The notes: a model not told the origin generated them from the letters alone. 64,000 nucleotides of DNA from Myxococcales bacterium (GCA_004193285.1 SECP01000014.1:1-64000), one strand, 5' to 3'. Positions 8,568-17,274 are shown, counted from the first letter of the stretch. Translations and numbers: made by a program.

Positions 8568-11396
8568 GTGAAGTCTAACTTGGTGCGCATGCCGTGGCAT
8601 AAACGGCTTGGGTATGGTGCCGTGAGCACCGTTGCGGTGGTAGCGGCGGCGTCCGCGTGCTCATCGCAGGGCGAGAGGGAAGCGCCCGGTAGCGCTACCC
8701 AGCCGCTCGGCGTCACGCCGTCTTCTTGGTGCCGCGGGGCGCTCCCGGCGCCGACCACGCCTGCTCCCCCTCTCTTCACGCCGGCCCTATCGGAGACGTA
8801 CGGCGGTCCCAAGGAAACACCTGGTCTCTTTGGGCCGATCACGTTCGGGGATACGGACGCTCGAGGCTCGAGCTGGGTCGTCAACGATCCGACCACGCCG
8901 CAGAACGAGGAGCTGGAATCCATCTGTCGCGGCGCGGGCGTGCCCAAGGCGGAGCGCTTCGCGGGCACCTGCAACGGCAAGCCGTACGATCTCGACCCCT
9001 CGCTGCGCGTCACCCAGGGCTGCTTGCGGCTGCGCTACGTCCGCTCCGCGAGCTGCAGCCCGGCCGGTTTGGTGGACGAGGATGCGAACCCGTCCACGCC
9101 GTCCACCGTACCCGCGGACGCGGGCGCCTTCCGGCGCGGCTACGTCGTCGGTGACACGAACGGTTCTACGACTGATTTCAAGGCATTCCAGCACCCGACG
9201 AACGAAGAAGGGCAAAATGCGGCGCTCACGAATTCCACCGTGCGCGTTCGCTTCAACCCGTCGGGGTTGCAGCAAACGCCCACTCCGGCGGAGAGCTTCT
9301 CGGTCTACACGCGCTACGTCTCCGAGGACGACCACTACGTAGCAACCCTTCGCCGCAGCCCGGGAGCAACGGACTGCAGTCACGATGGCGTCACGTGTGA
9401 CGGTGCGGGCAACGTGCTCGAGACCGCTGGCGAGCTCACCATCTCCGAACGCTTGTGCGGTGGGCCGCTCGTGGAGCTGGCGCGGGTTTCCACCCCGCTC
9501 GTCGAGAACGCCTGGTACGCATTCGAGCTGACCGCTTTGGGCTCGCAGCTGTATACGAGCATCACCACCCACTCGTCGGGGGGCTTTCCCGTATTCAAGC
9601 AGCTTCGCGTCGACTTGAACGATGAGGCGGTCATGCAGCAGCGCCGCCTCGCGCTGGGAATGCCGGAGCTGACCCGCGAAGACTACCCTGCGGACCTGCC
9701 CGCCGGTACGAACGGTATCGGCGTGACTCACCTCGCCGCCTACATCGACGATTGGACCACGAAGGCCACCGGCAAGACCGTGTGCCCGAAGAGCGCGCCG
9801 CTCGCGAGCTTGATGGTCGACGACGACGTGGACTTCTTCGGCGGTGGCGCCCCGACCCTGCTCTGCCCCGGCTGGGGCTACTCGGCCGTTCCCGGCGACT
9901 GTAACGACTTTTTGCGTGCCTACCGACCTGGTGCACCGGAGCCATGCGGGTTCGGAGACTTCAACTGCGACGGCGTCGTCCAAGCGCCGGACAGTTGCGC
10001 GGCGCCGGTCGAGCCGGCCCAGCGTCAAGGCGAGGGCAGCGGCATCTTGCTGGACGACGCCTCTTCCGCTCAGAGGCGCTGGGTGGGGCGCGTTAACGGC
10101 AGTTTGGTCGCCAACACCGTGAGCTACTTCACGGACCTCACCAGCCCGCGTCCTGATCACGAGGTGCTGTCGATGACCACGCCCGGGGATGGCCGTCGCA
10201 TCGAGCTCGAGCGCACCAACATCTCACCGCCTCTTTCTTTCTGCGACGAGACGACTCCTTATCTCGTACCCGATGACCCCGCCACGCCTGCGTTCGATGG
10301 TGTGCCCAACCTGAAGTACCTGCCGAAGCTTGCGGTGAAGGTGAAGAACGAAGTCAACGCTCGGGACCTAGCCCTGTACATGGGGGATTCGAGCTTCGCG
10401 AACATCTATCGGCTCCGGTTTCGTAGTGGTCAGGGCGAGGTTTACGTCACCGAGGACGAGTGGGTCAGCTTCTCCCTCTCGCTGGAGAACGCGACCGAGC
10501 CGCAGGGCAAGCCGGACCCATGTAAGATCACGCGCGTTCGCCTGCGCGCGGTGGACGACGGCACGAAGCCAGTCACTCTCAGCATGGATGGCTTGACGAA
10601 GGTGCCACGGTCCCTCGAGTTTCCTAACGGGGTCGTGAGCTTCACGTTCGACGACGGCTTCCTCAGCACGTACACGGAAGCCGCGCCTTGTCTGGATGGG
10701 AGCGACGCCGCGTGTCAGGTGCCAGAGGGGTACAACGGCCCGATCCCCACGACGATCTATCCGATCATCAGCGCCCTCGGGACCTACCTGCCGGAAGAAA
10801 ACGACCAGTTCATGAGCGAGGCCCAGCTGGACGACCTCCACGCGCGCGGGTGGGACGTCGGGGTGCACGCCTTCGATCAGGACGTTCACAGCGACACCTA
10901 CACGCGGAGGACGGAAGCCGAAGGTCGAGCGGACATGCGCGCGGCCAAGCAGTGGCTGTTCGACAAGTACGGCGCGGGCTCTGGCTACGAGAACATGGCC
11001 TATCCCAAGGGTGAATTTTTCCCGAATTCTCCGGGGGAGGTCACGAACGCGGAAAGCGTCGTCAGCACCGAGTTCACTTCCGGTCGCACCATCAATTGGC
11101 AGCTCCGAGAGCTTCCGATTCCCTCGGATACGCACCGGCTCCGCGTTCGCTACGTCACGCGGACCACCACGGTGGCGGACGTGAGGAAGGCGATCGAGAT
11201 CGCAGAGCGCAACGCGGAGTGGGTCATCTTCGTGTTCCACGATTTTGCCCACACGCCGGAGGAGCTGGCCCTGAAGAGCTACTTCGTCCTCACGGAAGAC
11301 TTCCGGGCCATGGTCCGCGTCATGCGCGAGCCAGGCCGAACGATCGAGCTGCGAAACGTGTCCGAGGTCCTCGCCACGTTGCCTGCCGTGCCTTGA
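8568..11396 (+). CDS. Large secreted lipoprotein: jelly-roll region plus C-terminal polysaccharide deacetylase (NodB-like) domain
   Basis: 942 residues. GTG 8568 is chosen because AGGAG lies 7 nt upstream and the product then has a lipoprotein signal ending AAASAC. The middle (about 60-430) is beta-rich and reads as ConA-like jelly roll ([33 protein letters not shown]). A Cys/Asp-rich segment follows (DDDVDFFGG to GDFNCDGVV, about 405-480), possibly Ca-binding, and then a second beta-rich domain. The C-terminal 250 residues hold a NodB-like fold with the metal motif SFTFDDG (about 690-697). The usual HSxxH motif is replaced by HAFDQDVH (H767, H774), with NMAYPKG near motif 3. Deacetylase activity is therefore likely but not certain. 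The location, after the sugar dehydrogenase, suggests it edits the exported polymer. Confidence 0.78.
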   Translation: MKSNLVRMPWHKRLGYGAVSTVAVVAAASACSSQGEREAPGSATQPLGVTPSSWCRGALPAPTTPAPPLFTPALSETYGGPKETPGLFGPITFGDTDARGSSWVVNDPTTPQNEELESICRGAGVPKAERFAGTCNGKPYDLDPSLRVTQGCLRLRYVRSASCSPAGLVDEDANPSTPSTVPADAGAFRRGYVVGDTNGSTTDFKAFQHPTNEEGQNAALTNSTVRVRFNPSGLQQTPTPAESFSVYTRYVSEDDHYVATLRRSPGATDCSHDGVTCDGAGNVLETAGELTISERLCGGPLVELARVSTPLVENAWYAFELTALGSQLYTSITTHSSGGFPVFKQLRVDLNDEAVMQQRRLALGMPELTREDYPADLPAGTNGIGVTHLAAYIDDWTTKATGKTVCPKSAPLASLMVDDDVDFFGGGAPTLLCPGWGYSAVPGDCNDFLRAYRPGAPEPCGFGDFNCDGVVQAPDSCAAPVEPAQRQGEGSGILLDDASSAQRRWVGRVNGSLVANTVSYFTDLTSPRPDHEVLSMTTPGDGRRIELERTNISPPLSFCDETTPYLVPDDPATPAFDGVPNLKYLPKLAVKVKNEVNARDLALYMGDSSFANIYRLRFRSGQGEVYVTEDEWVSFSLSLENATEPQGKPDPCKITRVRLRAVDDGTKPVTLSMDGLTKVPRSLEFPNGVVSFTFDDGFLSTYTEAAPCLDGSDAACQVPEGYNGPIPTTIYPIISALGTYLPEENDQFMSEAQLDDLHARGWDVGVHAFDQDVHSDTYTRRTEAEGRADMRAAKQWLFDKYGAGSGYENMAYPKGEFFPNSPGEVTNAESVVSTEFTSGRTINWQLRELPIPSDTHRLRVRYVTRTTTVADVRKAIEIAERNAEWVIFVFHDFAHTPEELALKSYFVLTEDFRAMVRVMREPGRTIELRNVSEVLATLPAVP

Positions 11397-11502
11397 GAAG
11401 GGGACAGGAAAGTCAGCCGCGGTGGTGCCTCGTGGCCGTCGCGGCGCGGCTCATCGCCGGCGAACCGCTGCCGTTCCCCGCACGTTGCGCTACCTTGACG
11501 CC

Positions 11503-12648
11503 ATGGTGAGCAGCCGCGCGCGACACGCAGCCCAGACTTCAGCTCGTTTGGCGCTCGCCGCGGGCTGGTCGTGGTCCATGGCTTGCGGAGCGCCGAGCAG
11601 CGCTTCGCTCATCGAGCCCAGCGCCGGGCAGAGCTCGATGTCGGGCGGTAGCGCCGGGGCTAGCGGCGGGCGCGCCGGGGGCGGTACGGCCCCTTTCGCC
11701 GGAGCCACGGCGGTGGGCGCCTCAGGCGCGGCTGCTGGTGGCGCAAGCGCGGGAAGCGCCGGCTCGTCGGGAGCGGGTGCAGGTGCAGGCGGCGACGCAG
11801 GCAAGCCGCCGGCCCAGCACTGCGCGGGCGCGAGCGGAGTGGGACTGGACCCGTTCGGCGTGAAGATGCTCTGCCCCACGATTGAGGGCGGCAAGGTGTG
11901 GCGCTCGACGTGGAACAACGGCGTGCCGCGACAGTTCAAGGGCTTGGACCCGCAAGACACCTGGTTCGACGCCGATCACGGGGATGCAAGCTACTCCACG
12001 GATGGCGCGGGCGTGCTCGAGATTACCGGCAGTACTCCGCGCATGTACGTTCACGACCCCGCGCTCGTGGACCAGTGGCGCAACGTGGAAGTCACGATGT
12101 ACTTTCAGCGCGTCGCCGATAGCAATACTCCCTGGGGCGGGTTGGTGGCGCTTGCTCGCACCAATCACGGCACCATCGGCGACGAGAACCAAAACTCGTG
12201 TGATACACGCGGCATCGACGCTCGCATGCGCTACGACGGCAAGGTCGACTTCGAAAAGGAGACCAGTCATCCGCAGTCCGTCGCGGTTCAGAGCAAGACT
12301 CAATGGGCCGGTGGTATGCCGAAGAACGTCTGGCTCGGTTACAAGTCGCTCGTTTACGACCTGCCCAACGGCAACGTAAAGCTCGAGCTGTGGCTGGACG
12401 AGACGGACGGCGCCGGAGGCGGGGACTGGCGGCTACTGCAGGAGCTGGAGGACGACGGCACCCATTTCGGGGTAGGCGGCACACCGTGCAAGAGCGGCAT
12501 CGACCCCGCCGCCAAACTGACCGCGGCCGCCGAACGAGCCGGCTCCGAGACGGGGAAACCCAACATCAGCGTCTACTTCCGCAGCGACGGCGTCGGGCAG
12601 AATGGCCTGCTCTACAAGAAGGGCAGTATTCGTGAGATATCGCCCTAG
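11503..12648 (+). CDS. Secreted lipoprotein with jelly-roll domain, possible polysaccharide-binding or lyase protein
   Basis: 381 residues. A lipoprotein signal ends in WSMACG, followed by a roughly 90-residue Ser/Gly/Ala linker. A single beta-rich domain with paired Cys then runs from HCAGASGVG to the C-terminus. Segments such as [25 protein letters not shown] and [14 protein letters not shown] look like strands of a ConA-like jelly roll, the fold shared by many polysaccharide lyases and laminarinases. I cannot identify catalytic residues. The gene follows the deacetylase lipoprotein by 106 nt in the same direction, and both belong with the polysaccharide locus by position. ATG 11503 is chosen at the signal peptide; an open frame back to 11422 is not credible. 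Confidence 0.68.
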   Translation: MVSSRARHAAQTSARLALAAGWSWSMACGAPSSASLIEPSAGQSSMSGGSAGASGGRAGGGTAPFAGATAVGASGAAAGGASAGSAGSSGAGAGAGGDAGKPPAQHCAGASGVGLDPFGVKMLCPTIEGGKVWRSTWNNGVPRQFKGLDPQDTWFDADHGDASYSTDGAGVLEITGSTPRMYVHDPALVDQWRNVEVTMYFQRVADSNTPWGGLVALARTNHGTIGDENQNSCDTRGIDARMRYDGKVDFEKETSHPQSVAVQSKTQWAGGMPKNVWLGYKSLVYDLPNGNVKLELWLDETDGAGGGDWRLLQELEDDGTHFGVGGTPCKSGIDPAAKLTAAAERAGSETGKPNISVYFRSDGVGQNGLLYKKGSIREISP

Positions 12649-12701
12649 CCGAGGCCGCGCGGACGAGCCCCCGCACTGCTCGTGACGAGCGCGAGGTGCG
12701 C

Positions 12702-12729
12702 GAGTACCAATTGCAGGTGAGGGGTACTC
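12702..12729. terminator. Possible bidirectional hairpin between convergent genes
   Basis: Perfect 7-bp inverted repeat GAGTACC / GGTACTC with a 14-nt loop, in the 88-nt gap between the jelly-roll lipoprotein and the end of the tonB operon. A second small repeat (GCTCG-tga-CGAGC) lies at 12679-12691. No U-tract. Confidence 0.35.
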
Positions 12730-12736
12730 CGTCGGC

Positions 12737-13171
12737 TCACTTGGGCAAGACGGACTCGGTCAGGATTGCGATGCTCTTTACGCCGGCGGTGCGGCTGAGA
12801 TCCATGGCTTCGATAGCGGCGGAGTAGCTCGCGTCGTTCGCGGCGTCGAAGTACAGGACCTTCTGGTCCTTGGCCGCGAGCATGCGCGGAACGCGGTCCT
12901 TGATCTCGTTTTTGGGGATCACGGTCGTGTTCATGCGAATCACGCCGGCCTTGTCCACCGTCATGACGAGGGGCTTGTTGTCACTCGGCGGGGTGACGTC
13001 CTTCTCGTCGTTCTTCGGCGGGAGATTGAGCCAAAAAGTCTTGGTGACCATCGGCGTCACGATCATGAAAATGATCAAGACGACGAGCACAACGTCCACG
13101 AGGGGAGTGATGTTGATGGTGGGGGTCGAGCCGGACTTTTTGCCGCCGCCGCCACCGAGGGAGACGCCCAT
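12737..13171 (-). CDS. exbD: ExbD/TolR biopolymer transport protein (second copy)
   Basis: 144 residues with the ExbD layout. A short Gly-rich cytoplasmic N-terminus leads to one TM helix (about 25-45) carrying the proton-channel Asp in TPLVDVVLVVLIIFMIV, then a periplasmic domain (residues 60-144, ending VKSIAILTESVLPK). ExbD works with ExbB to couple proton flow to TonB. It is the last gene of the operon tonB-exbB-exbD-exbD, 2 nt after the previous exbD. The two ExbD proteins share the N-terminal MGVSLGG and the TM region but differ in the periplasmic part. Paired ExbD paralogues occur in other myxobacterial and xanthomonad Ton systems. Confidence 0.9.
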   Translation of the reverse strand: MGVSLGGGGGKKSGSTPTINITPLVDVVLVVLIIFMIVTPMVTKTFWLNLPPKNDEKDVTPPSDNKPLVMTVDKAGVIRMNTTVIPKNEIKDRVPRMLAAKDQKVLYFDAANDASYSAAIEAMDLSRTAGVKSIAILTESVLPK

Positions 13172-13173
13172 GA

Positions 13174-13626
13174 CTAAGCTCCCTCTCCGCCGTTCGAGCC
13201 GGGCTTCTTCTTCTCCGTGACCTTGAGAAGCACGCCTTTGAAGCCGATGTCCTGCAAGTCGAAGAACGCCGCGCGCATCTTACCCCAGGTCATCCCCTGG
13301 TCGCTCTTCAGCATGAGCGCTCGCTCCGGCTCCTTGGCGTGGAGCGAGACCAGCTCGCCCTTGAGCTGGCTCAGCTTGATCGTCTTCTTCTCGCACACGG
13401 TGGTGCCGTCTGGCGCGATCGTGACCTCGATGGGGTTCACGTACTTCGCCTTCGGATCCGGCGTCTCCACCTTGGGGAGCTCGATCTGCGCGCCTTCGTT
13501 GATGGCTGGAGTGACGACCATGAAGATGATGAGCAGCACCAGCACCACGTCCACCAAAGGAGTGATGTTGATGTCGGGGCTCGCTGCGCCCTTCGCTTTC
13601 GGACTGCCGCCTAGAGATACGCCCAC
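13174..13626 (-). CDS. exbD: ExbD/TolR biopolymer transport protein (first copy)
   Basis: 150 residues: N-terminus MGVSLGGSPK, one TM helix with the conserved Asp in ITPLVDVVLVLLIIFMVVTP, and a periplasmic domain with a possible Cys in TTVCEKKTIKL and the peptidoglycan/TonB-interacting region DLQDIGFKGVLLKV. A partner of ExbB in the proton-motive-force-driven energiser. It lies 41 nt downstream of exbB and is followed at once by a second exbD, with which it probably forms a heteromeric or alternative complex. Confidence 0.9.
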   Translation of the reverse strand: MGVSLGGSPKAKGAASPDINITPLVDVVLVLLIIFMVVTPAINEGAQIELPKVETPDPKAKYVNPIEVTIAPDGTTVCEKKTIKLSQLKGELVSLHAKEPERALMLKSDQGMTWGKMRAAFFDLQDIGFKGVLLKVTEKKKPGSNGGEGA

Positions 13627-13667
13627 GGTGCTGCTCCTCGTCTAGCTTTCTTGCTTGGCGCGGCCGC

Positions 13668-14372
13668 TCAGGCCGCGTGCTGCTTCTCGCGCTTGCTGGT
13701 GCTGCGGCCCTGGTGATTCTCGAGCTCGTCCAGGAGCTCACCCGCGGACCGACCGAGCGCGGTCTCGATGCCGGCGATCTTGGCGTTCAAGAAGTTGAAG
13801 GCAATGACGGAAGGAATCGCGACCATGAGACCGAACGCGGTCTCGATGAGGGCTTCCGAGATGCCGCCCATGATGGCCGACATGCCCGCGTTGCCCGCGT
13901 TGCCGATGCCGGCGAAGGCGCCGATGATGCCGATGACGGTCCCCAGAAGACCGACGAAGGGCGAGATGGAGCCGACGGTCGCGACGACGTTCATGCCGCG
14001 CCGGAGCTCTTCGCCCACGGCTTCCATGCGCCGGCCGGCTTCGCTTCGGGCCAGCTGAACGGGGGATAGGCCGCCTTCGCCCAGATCTTCGTAAGCGTGG
14101 ATGTAGCGTCGGATGATCGGCCCAAAGAGTCGGGCGAGCGCGGAGGACTTGTACTTGTCCGCCACCGGGATGATCTCTTCGACCTTCCACTCTTCCAGCA
14201 GCTTGCCCGCCTGCTGGGCGAACAGTCGTGACTCCTTCGCGGAGCGCGAGAACGCGATCAGGCGCTCGATCGTCACGCCGATGAACGACACGGCCATCAT
14301 GAACAGGACGAACGCGATGCCCTTGTTCAAGGGGCTCATGTGCGCCCAAATGTGCGTAAGATTGAAACTCAT
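13668..14372 (-). CDS. exbB: ExbB/TolQ/MotA-family proton channel
   Basis: 234 residues with three TM helices: one near the N-terminus (KGIAFVLFMMAVSFIGVTI) and two in the conserved C-terminal half (VATVGSISPFVGLLGTVIGIIGAF and AFGLMVAIPSVIAFNFL). The family signature GLLGTVxGI is present. It forms the inner-membrane stator ring that, with ExbD, energises TonB. The gene lies 19 nt after tonB in a four-gene operon. The neighbouring TonB assigns it to a Ton rather than a Tol or flagellar system. Confidence 0.92.
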   Translation of the reverse strand: MSFNLTHIWAHMSPLNKGIAFVLFMMAVSFIGVTIERLIAFSRSAKESRLFAQQAGKLLEEWKVEEIIPVADKYKSSALARLFGPIIRRYIHAYEDLGEGGLSPVQLARSEAGRRMEAVGEELRRGMNVVATVGSISPFVGLLGTVIGIIGAFAGIGNAGNAGMSAIMGGISEALIETAFGLMVAIPSVIAFNFLNAKIAGIETALGRSAGELLDELENHQGRSTSKREKQHAA

Positions 14373-14391
14373 TGCTTTCTCCAGACTCTCT

Positions 14392-15150
14392 CTAAGTTCT
14401 CAGCTTGAACGGGAACTTCATGTAGCGGACGACCATGACCGGCTTGCCGTCTGCATCCAGCGCAGGTTTGAAGGTGAGCGCTTTCACCGCCGCGATGCAG
14501 ACGGAGTGCAGCTCGGGCGGCCCCTTCATGGCGCGCACGTCCGTGACCTGGCCCTGCTCCGTCACTACGTAGCGGATGACCACCGTTCCCTCGAGGCCAG
14601 CGGCTTTCGCGTCCGCCGGGTACTCCGGCTTCACCAGCTTTGCGATGGGCTCGGGAGGAGTCATGCCCTCCGAGACGGGAACCGGCTTCTTTGCCTTCGG
14701 CAGTGGGGGCGGTGGAGGAGGGGGTGGGGGAGTGACTGGCGCCTCCACGACCGTCTTCTCGCCGGTAGTGCCGTCACCGCCGCCCTTTTCGTAAGGGTCC
14801 CCTCCGCCGGTGCTGCTCGGCTTGACGTCCTTCTCCTGCAGCTTCTCGTCCGTGATGGTGGTCGGCGTCTCGAGCTTTTGCAGGCGCGGGCCTGGGTTCG
14901 GCTTGTGGGGCTTCGGCTCGGCGGGCGGGGGAGGCGGCGGGGGCTCGGGTTCCGGCTCCGGCTCTTTGGCGAGCTCGACCTCGACGACCTTCGCCTCCTC
15001 CTCTTCTACTTCGGCAACGGCATCCCCCGAGTAGAGGACGCCAGCGGTGATTCCGCCCAGCACGACAGCGGTTCCGACGCCCGCGCCCATGAGGAGGCGC
15101 TTGATGCGTAGAGAATCACGACTTTTTTGGCTCCAGGTCTCGAAGGCCAC
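14392..15150 (-). CDS. tonB: TonB energy-transducing protein
   Basis: 252 residues: a cytoplasmic N-terminus, one TM helix (about 18-41), an acidic segment (VEEEEAKVVEVELAKEPEPEPE), then Pro/Lys-rich periplasmic spans with PPPPPPP runs. The C-terminal TonB domain (about 170-252) starts at PEYPADAKAAGLEGTVVIRYVV and ends RYMKFPFKL. TonB delivers inner-membrane energy to outer-membrane receptors; no receptor gene is in this window. First gene of the tonB-exbB-exbD-exbD operon and divergent from a PhoB-type regulator. The shared 226-nt spacer carries two Pho-box-like sites, so phosphate control is likely for at least one direction. Confidence 0.93.
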   Translation of the reverse strand: MAFETWSQKSRDSLRIKRLLMGAGVGTAVVLGGITAGVLYSGDAVAEVEEEEAKVVEVELAKEPEPEPEPPPPPPPAEPKPHKPNPGPRLQKLETPTTITDEKLQEKDVKPSSTGGGDPYEKGGGDGTTGEKTVVEAPVTPPPPPPPPPLPKAKKPVPVSEGMTPPEPIAKLVKPEYPADAKAAGLEGTVVIRYVVTEQGQVTDVRAMKGPPELHSVCIAAVKALTFKPALDADGKPVMVVRYMKFPFKLRT

Positions 15151-15250
15151 GATGTGCGCGGAGCTTGCTGGCGTTCCGTGACGGCTCGGTGGCGTAGTCG
15201 CAAAATAGCCGTGACCTCCGTTACAAACCAGTAGGACCTTGTCCCCAGCT

Positions 15251-15269
15251 CGTCATCACAACGTCACAA
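15251..15269 (+). promoter_or_regulatory. Pho-box-like direct repeat in the tonB / phoB1 spacer
   Basis: GTCATCACAAC followed by GTCACAAAG: two GTCA units at 15252 and 15263, exactly 11 bp apart, as in the PhoB recognition repeat. It is about 100 bp upstream of tonB and 110 bp upstream of phoB1, so it could serve either direction. Confidence 0.6.
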
Positions 15270-15309
15270 AGTCTCGGGATTTTGGTTTAACGACCTCAAG
15301 GCGCAAGGT

Positions 15310-15336
15310 GGCACTCTCTTGTCACTCCAAGGTCAC
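15310..15336 (+). promoter_or_regulatory. Pho-box-like triple repeat upstream of phoB1
   Basis: Three units at 11-bp spacing: GGCAC at 15310, GTCAC at 15321 and GTCAC(A) at 15332. The last is about 40 bp before the ATG at 15377, a suitable place for PhoB activation from next to a -35 element. The arrangement matches the sites before phoB2, the porin and pstS. Confidence 0.7.
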
Positions 15337-15376
15337 AGGGCCTCACTATCGATTGCGCTCGTTCCGCGTAATCGTC

Positions 15377-16075
15377 ATGTCCCGCATTCTGGTCATCGAA
15401 GACGAGCCTGATATCCGTCAGGTGCTCGACTACAACCTCCGGCTTGCCGGGCACGAAGTCTCGGCCGCGGCTCGGGGGCTGGACGGCCTTCGTCTGGTCC
15501 GGGAAGAGAGCCCGGAGCTCGTCATCCTGGATTTGATGCTGCCCGACATACCGGGAACCGAGGTGTGTCGCACCATCAAGGACAACCCGCAAACGCGCAG
15601 CTTGCCGGTCGTCATGCTCACCGCCCGCGGCGAGGAGATCGACCGCGTGGTTGGGTTCGAGCTCGGCGCGGACGACTACATCACCAAGCCTTTCAGCGTG
15701 CGCGAGCTGGTTTTGCGGGTTCGCGCCGTGCTGCGCCGCAAGGTGCCAACCTCCAACGATGCGCCCAGCATCGAGTTCGGCAACCTCCGCATCGACCGCG
15801 CCGCTCACCGGGTCTGGGTCGACGGCGCGGAGGTGGAGCTCACGGCGCTCGAGTTCAAGCTGCTGGTCACTCTCTACGATCGCCGCAATCGCGTGCAGTC
15901 CCGTGAGTCCCTGCTCGACCACGTGTGGGGCATCGAGGCGCGGATCTCGACCCGCACGGTAGACGCTCACGTCAAGCGCTTGCGCGAGAAGATCGGCGCC
16001 GCGCGGGACTACATCGAGACCGTGCGAGGCGTAGGGTACCGCTTCGCGGACGCGCCCCTGGTGGAAGCCAGCTGA
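15377..16075 (+). CDS. phoB: PhoB-type OmpR-family response regulator (orphan copy)
   Basis: 232 residues. The receiver domain has acidic residues EDE at 8-10, the phospho-acceptor D51 in VILDLMLPD, T in MLTARG and K in ITKPF. A C-terminal winged-helix DNA-binding domain runs from about 130 (TALEFKLLVTLYDRRNRVQSRESLL to RGVGYRFAD). It is strongly similar along its whole length to the second regulator at 20253-20951, so the two are paralogues, but no histidine kinase is adjacent. ATG 15377 is chosen at the start of the receiver fold; the longer frame to 15239 runs through the Pho repeats. The Pho-like boxes upstream suggest control by PhoB itself. PhoR may phosphorylate both. Confidence 0.88.
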   Translation: MSRILVIEDEPDIRQVLDYNLRLAGHEVSAAARGLDGLRLVREESPELVILDLMLPDIPGTEVCRTIKDNPQTRSLPVVMLTARGEEIDRVVGFELGADDYITKPFSVRELVLRVRAVLRRKVPTSNDAPSIEFGNLRIDRAAHRVWVDGAEVELTALEFKLLVTLYDRRNRVQSRESLLDHVWGIEARISTRTVDAHVKRLREKIGAARDYIETVRGVGYRFADAPLVEAS

Positions 16076-16151
16076 GCCGCTAGCGCGTCGCTCTCATCAC
16101 GGCGCGGGTGAGCCGGCAGGCTTGCCCCGAATGCTCCATTCGGTCACGGGG

Positions 16152-16493
16152 TCACGGAAAGGAACCGCCGAAGCTGCTGGTACTGCCGCTGAAGCTGCTG
16201 GTGCTACCGCCGAAACTGCTGGCGCTGCCGCCAAAGCTGCTGGCGCTGCCGCTGAAGCTGCTGCTGCCGCCCTCGTCGCCGAAGCCGCCGCCGCCCGTGG
16301 CACTCCCCGCGGTCCCGCCGAAAGCGGTGGAGCCCGTGTTGCCGGAATAGCCGCCTGCTGCTGCGGCTCCGCTCGCGCCGCCCGAGTTGGGCCCGCCGCC
16401 GTAGGAAGGCTGACCGGGACCGTCAGTGTCGCTGCAGCCGGCCGCAGCGGTGGCGACGAGGAGAATGGCAGCGGCGCTCTTCCAGGTGTTCAT
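16152..16493 (-). CDS. Small repeat-containing lipoprotein
   Basis: 113 residues. A lipoprotein signal (MNTWKSAAAILLVATAAAGC) is followed by SDTDGPG, a Gly/Ser/Ala stretch and a C-terminal run of a seven-residue unit of the form SSF(G/S)GSx. There is no globular domain, so it is probably a surface or spacer lipoprotein. It converges on phoB1 (77-nt gap). The reading frame is supported by the clean signal peptide and by conservation of the repeat at protein level despite synonymous changes. Confidence 0.65.
   Translation of the reverse strand: MNTWKSAAAILLVATAAAGCSDTDGPGQPSYGGGPNSGGASGAAAAGGYSGNTGSTAFGGTAGSATGGGGFGDEGGSSSFSGSASSFGGSASSFGGSTSSFSGSTSSFGGSFP
16171..16275 (-). repeat. Five copies of a 21-bp tandem repeat within the lipoprotein gene
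   Basis: On the plus strand AAGCTGCTGG or a close variant begins at 16171, 16192, 16213, 16234 and 16255, every 21 bp. It encodes the seven-residue SSF-containing unit. Copies differ by one to four bases, mainly at third positions. Confidence 0.85.
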
Positions 16494-16573
16494 GCCGCGG
16501 GCTGCTGCAGGTGATGTGCCAAGTGGCGCGTTGGGGCACGGTGGCGCGAATGCGGCGATTTGAGCCGCGCTCG

Positions 16574-16882
16574 TCAGCAGCGCGCAGCACAGAGCTGAGG
16601 CACGGCGACCCGCAGCTGCCGCGGCAACAAAGTCGCGGCGAGGGAGCGCGCTCGCTCCACGCGCACGTCCGGCAGGGAACAGGGGCGAAGCGCAGTCGCC
16701 GGGTCGTTGGTGGCCAGAGCCGCTGAGCCATCGAGAGCCGAGCCGTTGAGGGCTGCCGACCCGCGGCGGGTCGCTGGCGCGGTTCCGAGGAGCGCCAGCA
16801 GGGCCATCAGAAGGAGCAGGGCGGCCACCAACCAGACCACGCGTGATGACCCAGCCCAGGCATGAGCTCGTAGCGTTGCCAT
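16574..16882 (-). CDS. Hypothetical small membrane-anchored protein (uncertain)
   Basis: 102 residues: a basic N-terminus, one strong TM helix (VVWLVAALLLLMALLALLG, about 15-33), then a short Ala/Ser-rich exported tail with two C-terminal Cys. It fills most of the 478-nt gap between the repeat lipoprotein and the Zn-ribbon gene. Codon use is compatible with coding, but there is no clear ribosome binding site and no family is recognised. It may be a spurious frame in GC-rich DNA. Confidence 0.35.
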   Translation of the reverse strand: MATLRAHAWAGSSRVVWLVAALLLLMALLALLGTAPATRRGSAALNGSALDGSAALATNDPATALRPCSLPDVRVERARSLAATLLPRQLRVAVPQLCAARC

Positions 16883-16971
16883 GGGTCAGCGCGATGCATA
16901 CGGCGTGCCCGCCGCGGCGCGCTCGGGCGGCGGCACGCGTGGTGCACTAAACGGACCCCGAGGAGACCGTC

Positions 16972-17238
16972 ATGAAGCGATGTGATTGCTGCGGTAACAC
17001 CTACGATAAGGCCTTCGAAATAACGATGGAGGACAAGACTTACACCTTCGACTCCTTCGAATGCGCGATTCACCGACTGGCGCCGAGCTGCGATCACTGC
17101 GGCTGTCGTATCCTGGGTCATGGCACGGAGTCGGGCGGGGAGACCTTCTGCTGCGCGCACTGCGCCAAGCAAAAGGGCTTCGAAGGCGCGGTCGACCGCG
17201 ACCCCGCGGACGCCGGAGCGCAGCCGAGCAGCGTTTGA
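16972..17238 (+). CDS. Small Cys-rich zinc-ribbon protein
   Basis: 88 residues with three CxxC-type pairs (CDCCG near the N-terminus, CDHCGC around 40, CCAHCAKQKG around 62) and a His-containing middle (FECAIHRL). The pattern resembles small LIM/metallothionein-like bacterial zinc proteins. A good Shine-Dalgarno (GAGGAGA) lies about 6 nt before the ATG. The acidic tail has no defined features. Probably cytoplasmic; role unknown. Confidence 0.75.
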   Translation: MKRCDCCGNTYDKAFEITMEDKTYTFDSFECAIHRLAPSCDHCGCRILGHGTESGGETFCCAHCAKQKGFEGAVDRDPADAGAQPSSV

Positions 17239-17274
17239 AGCGCTGACGCCGTACGTGGACTCAAGCGTAGCCGG

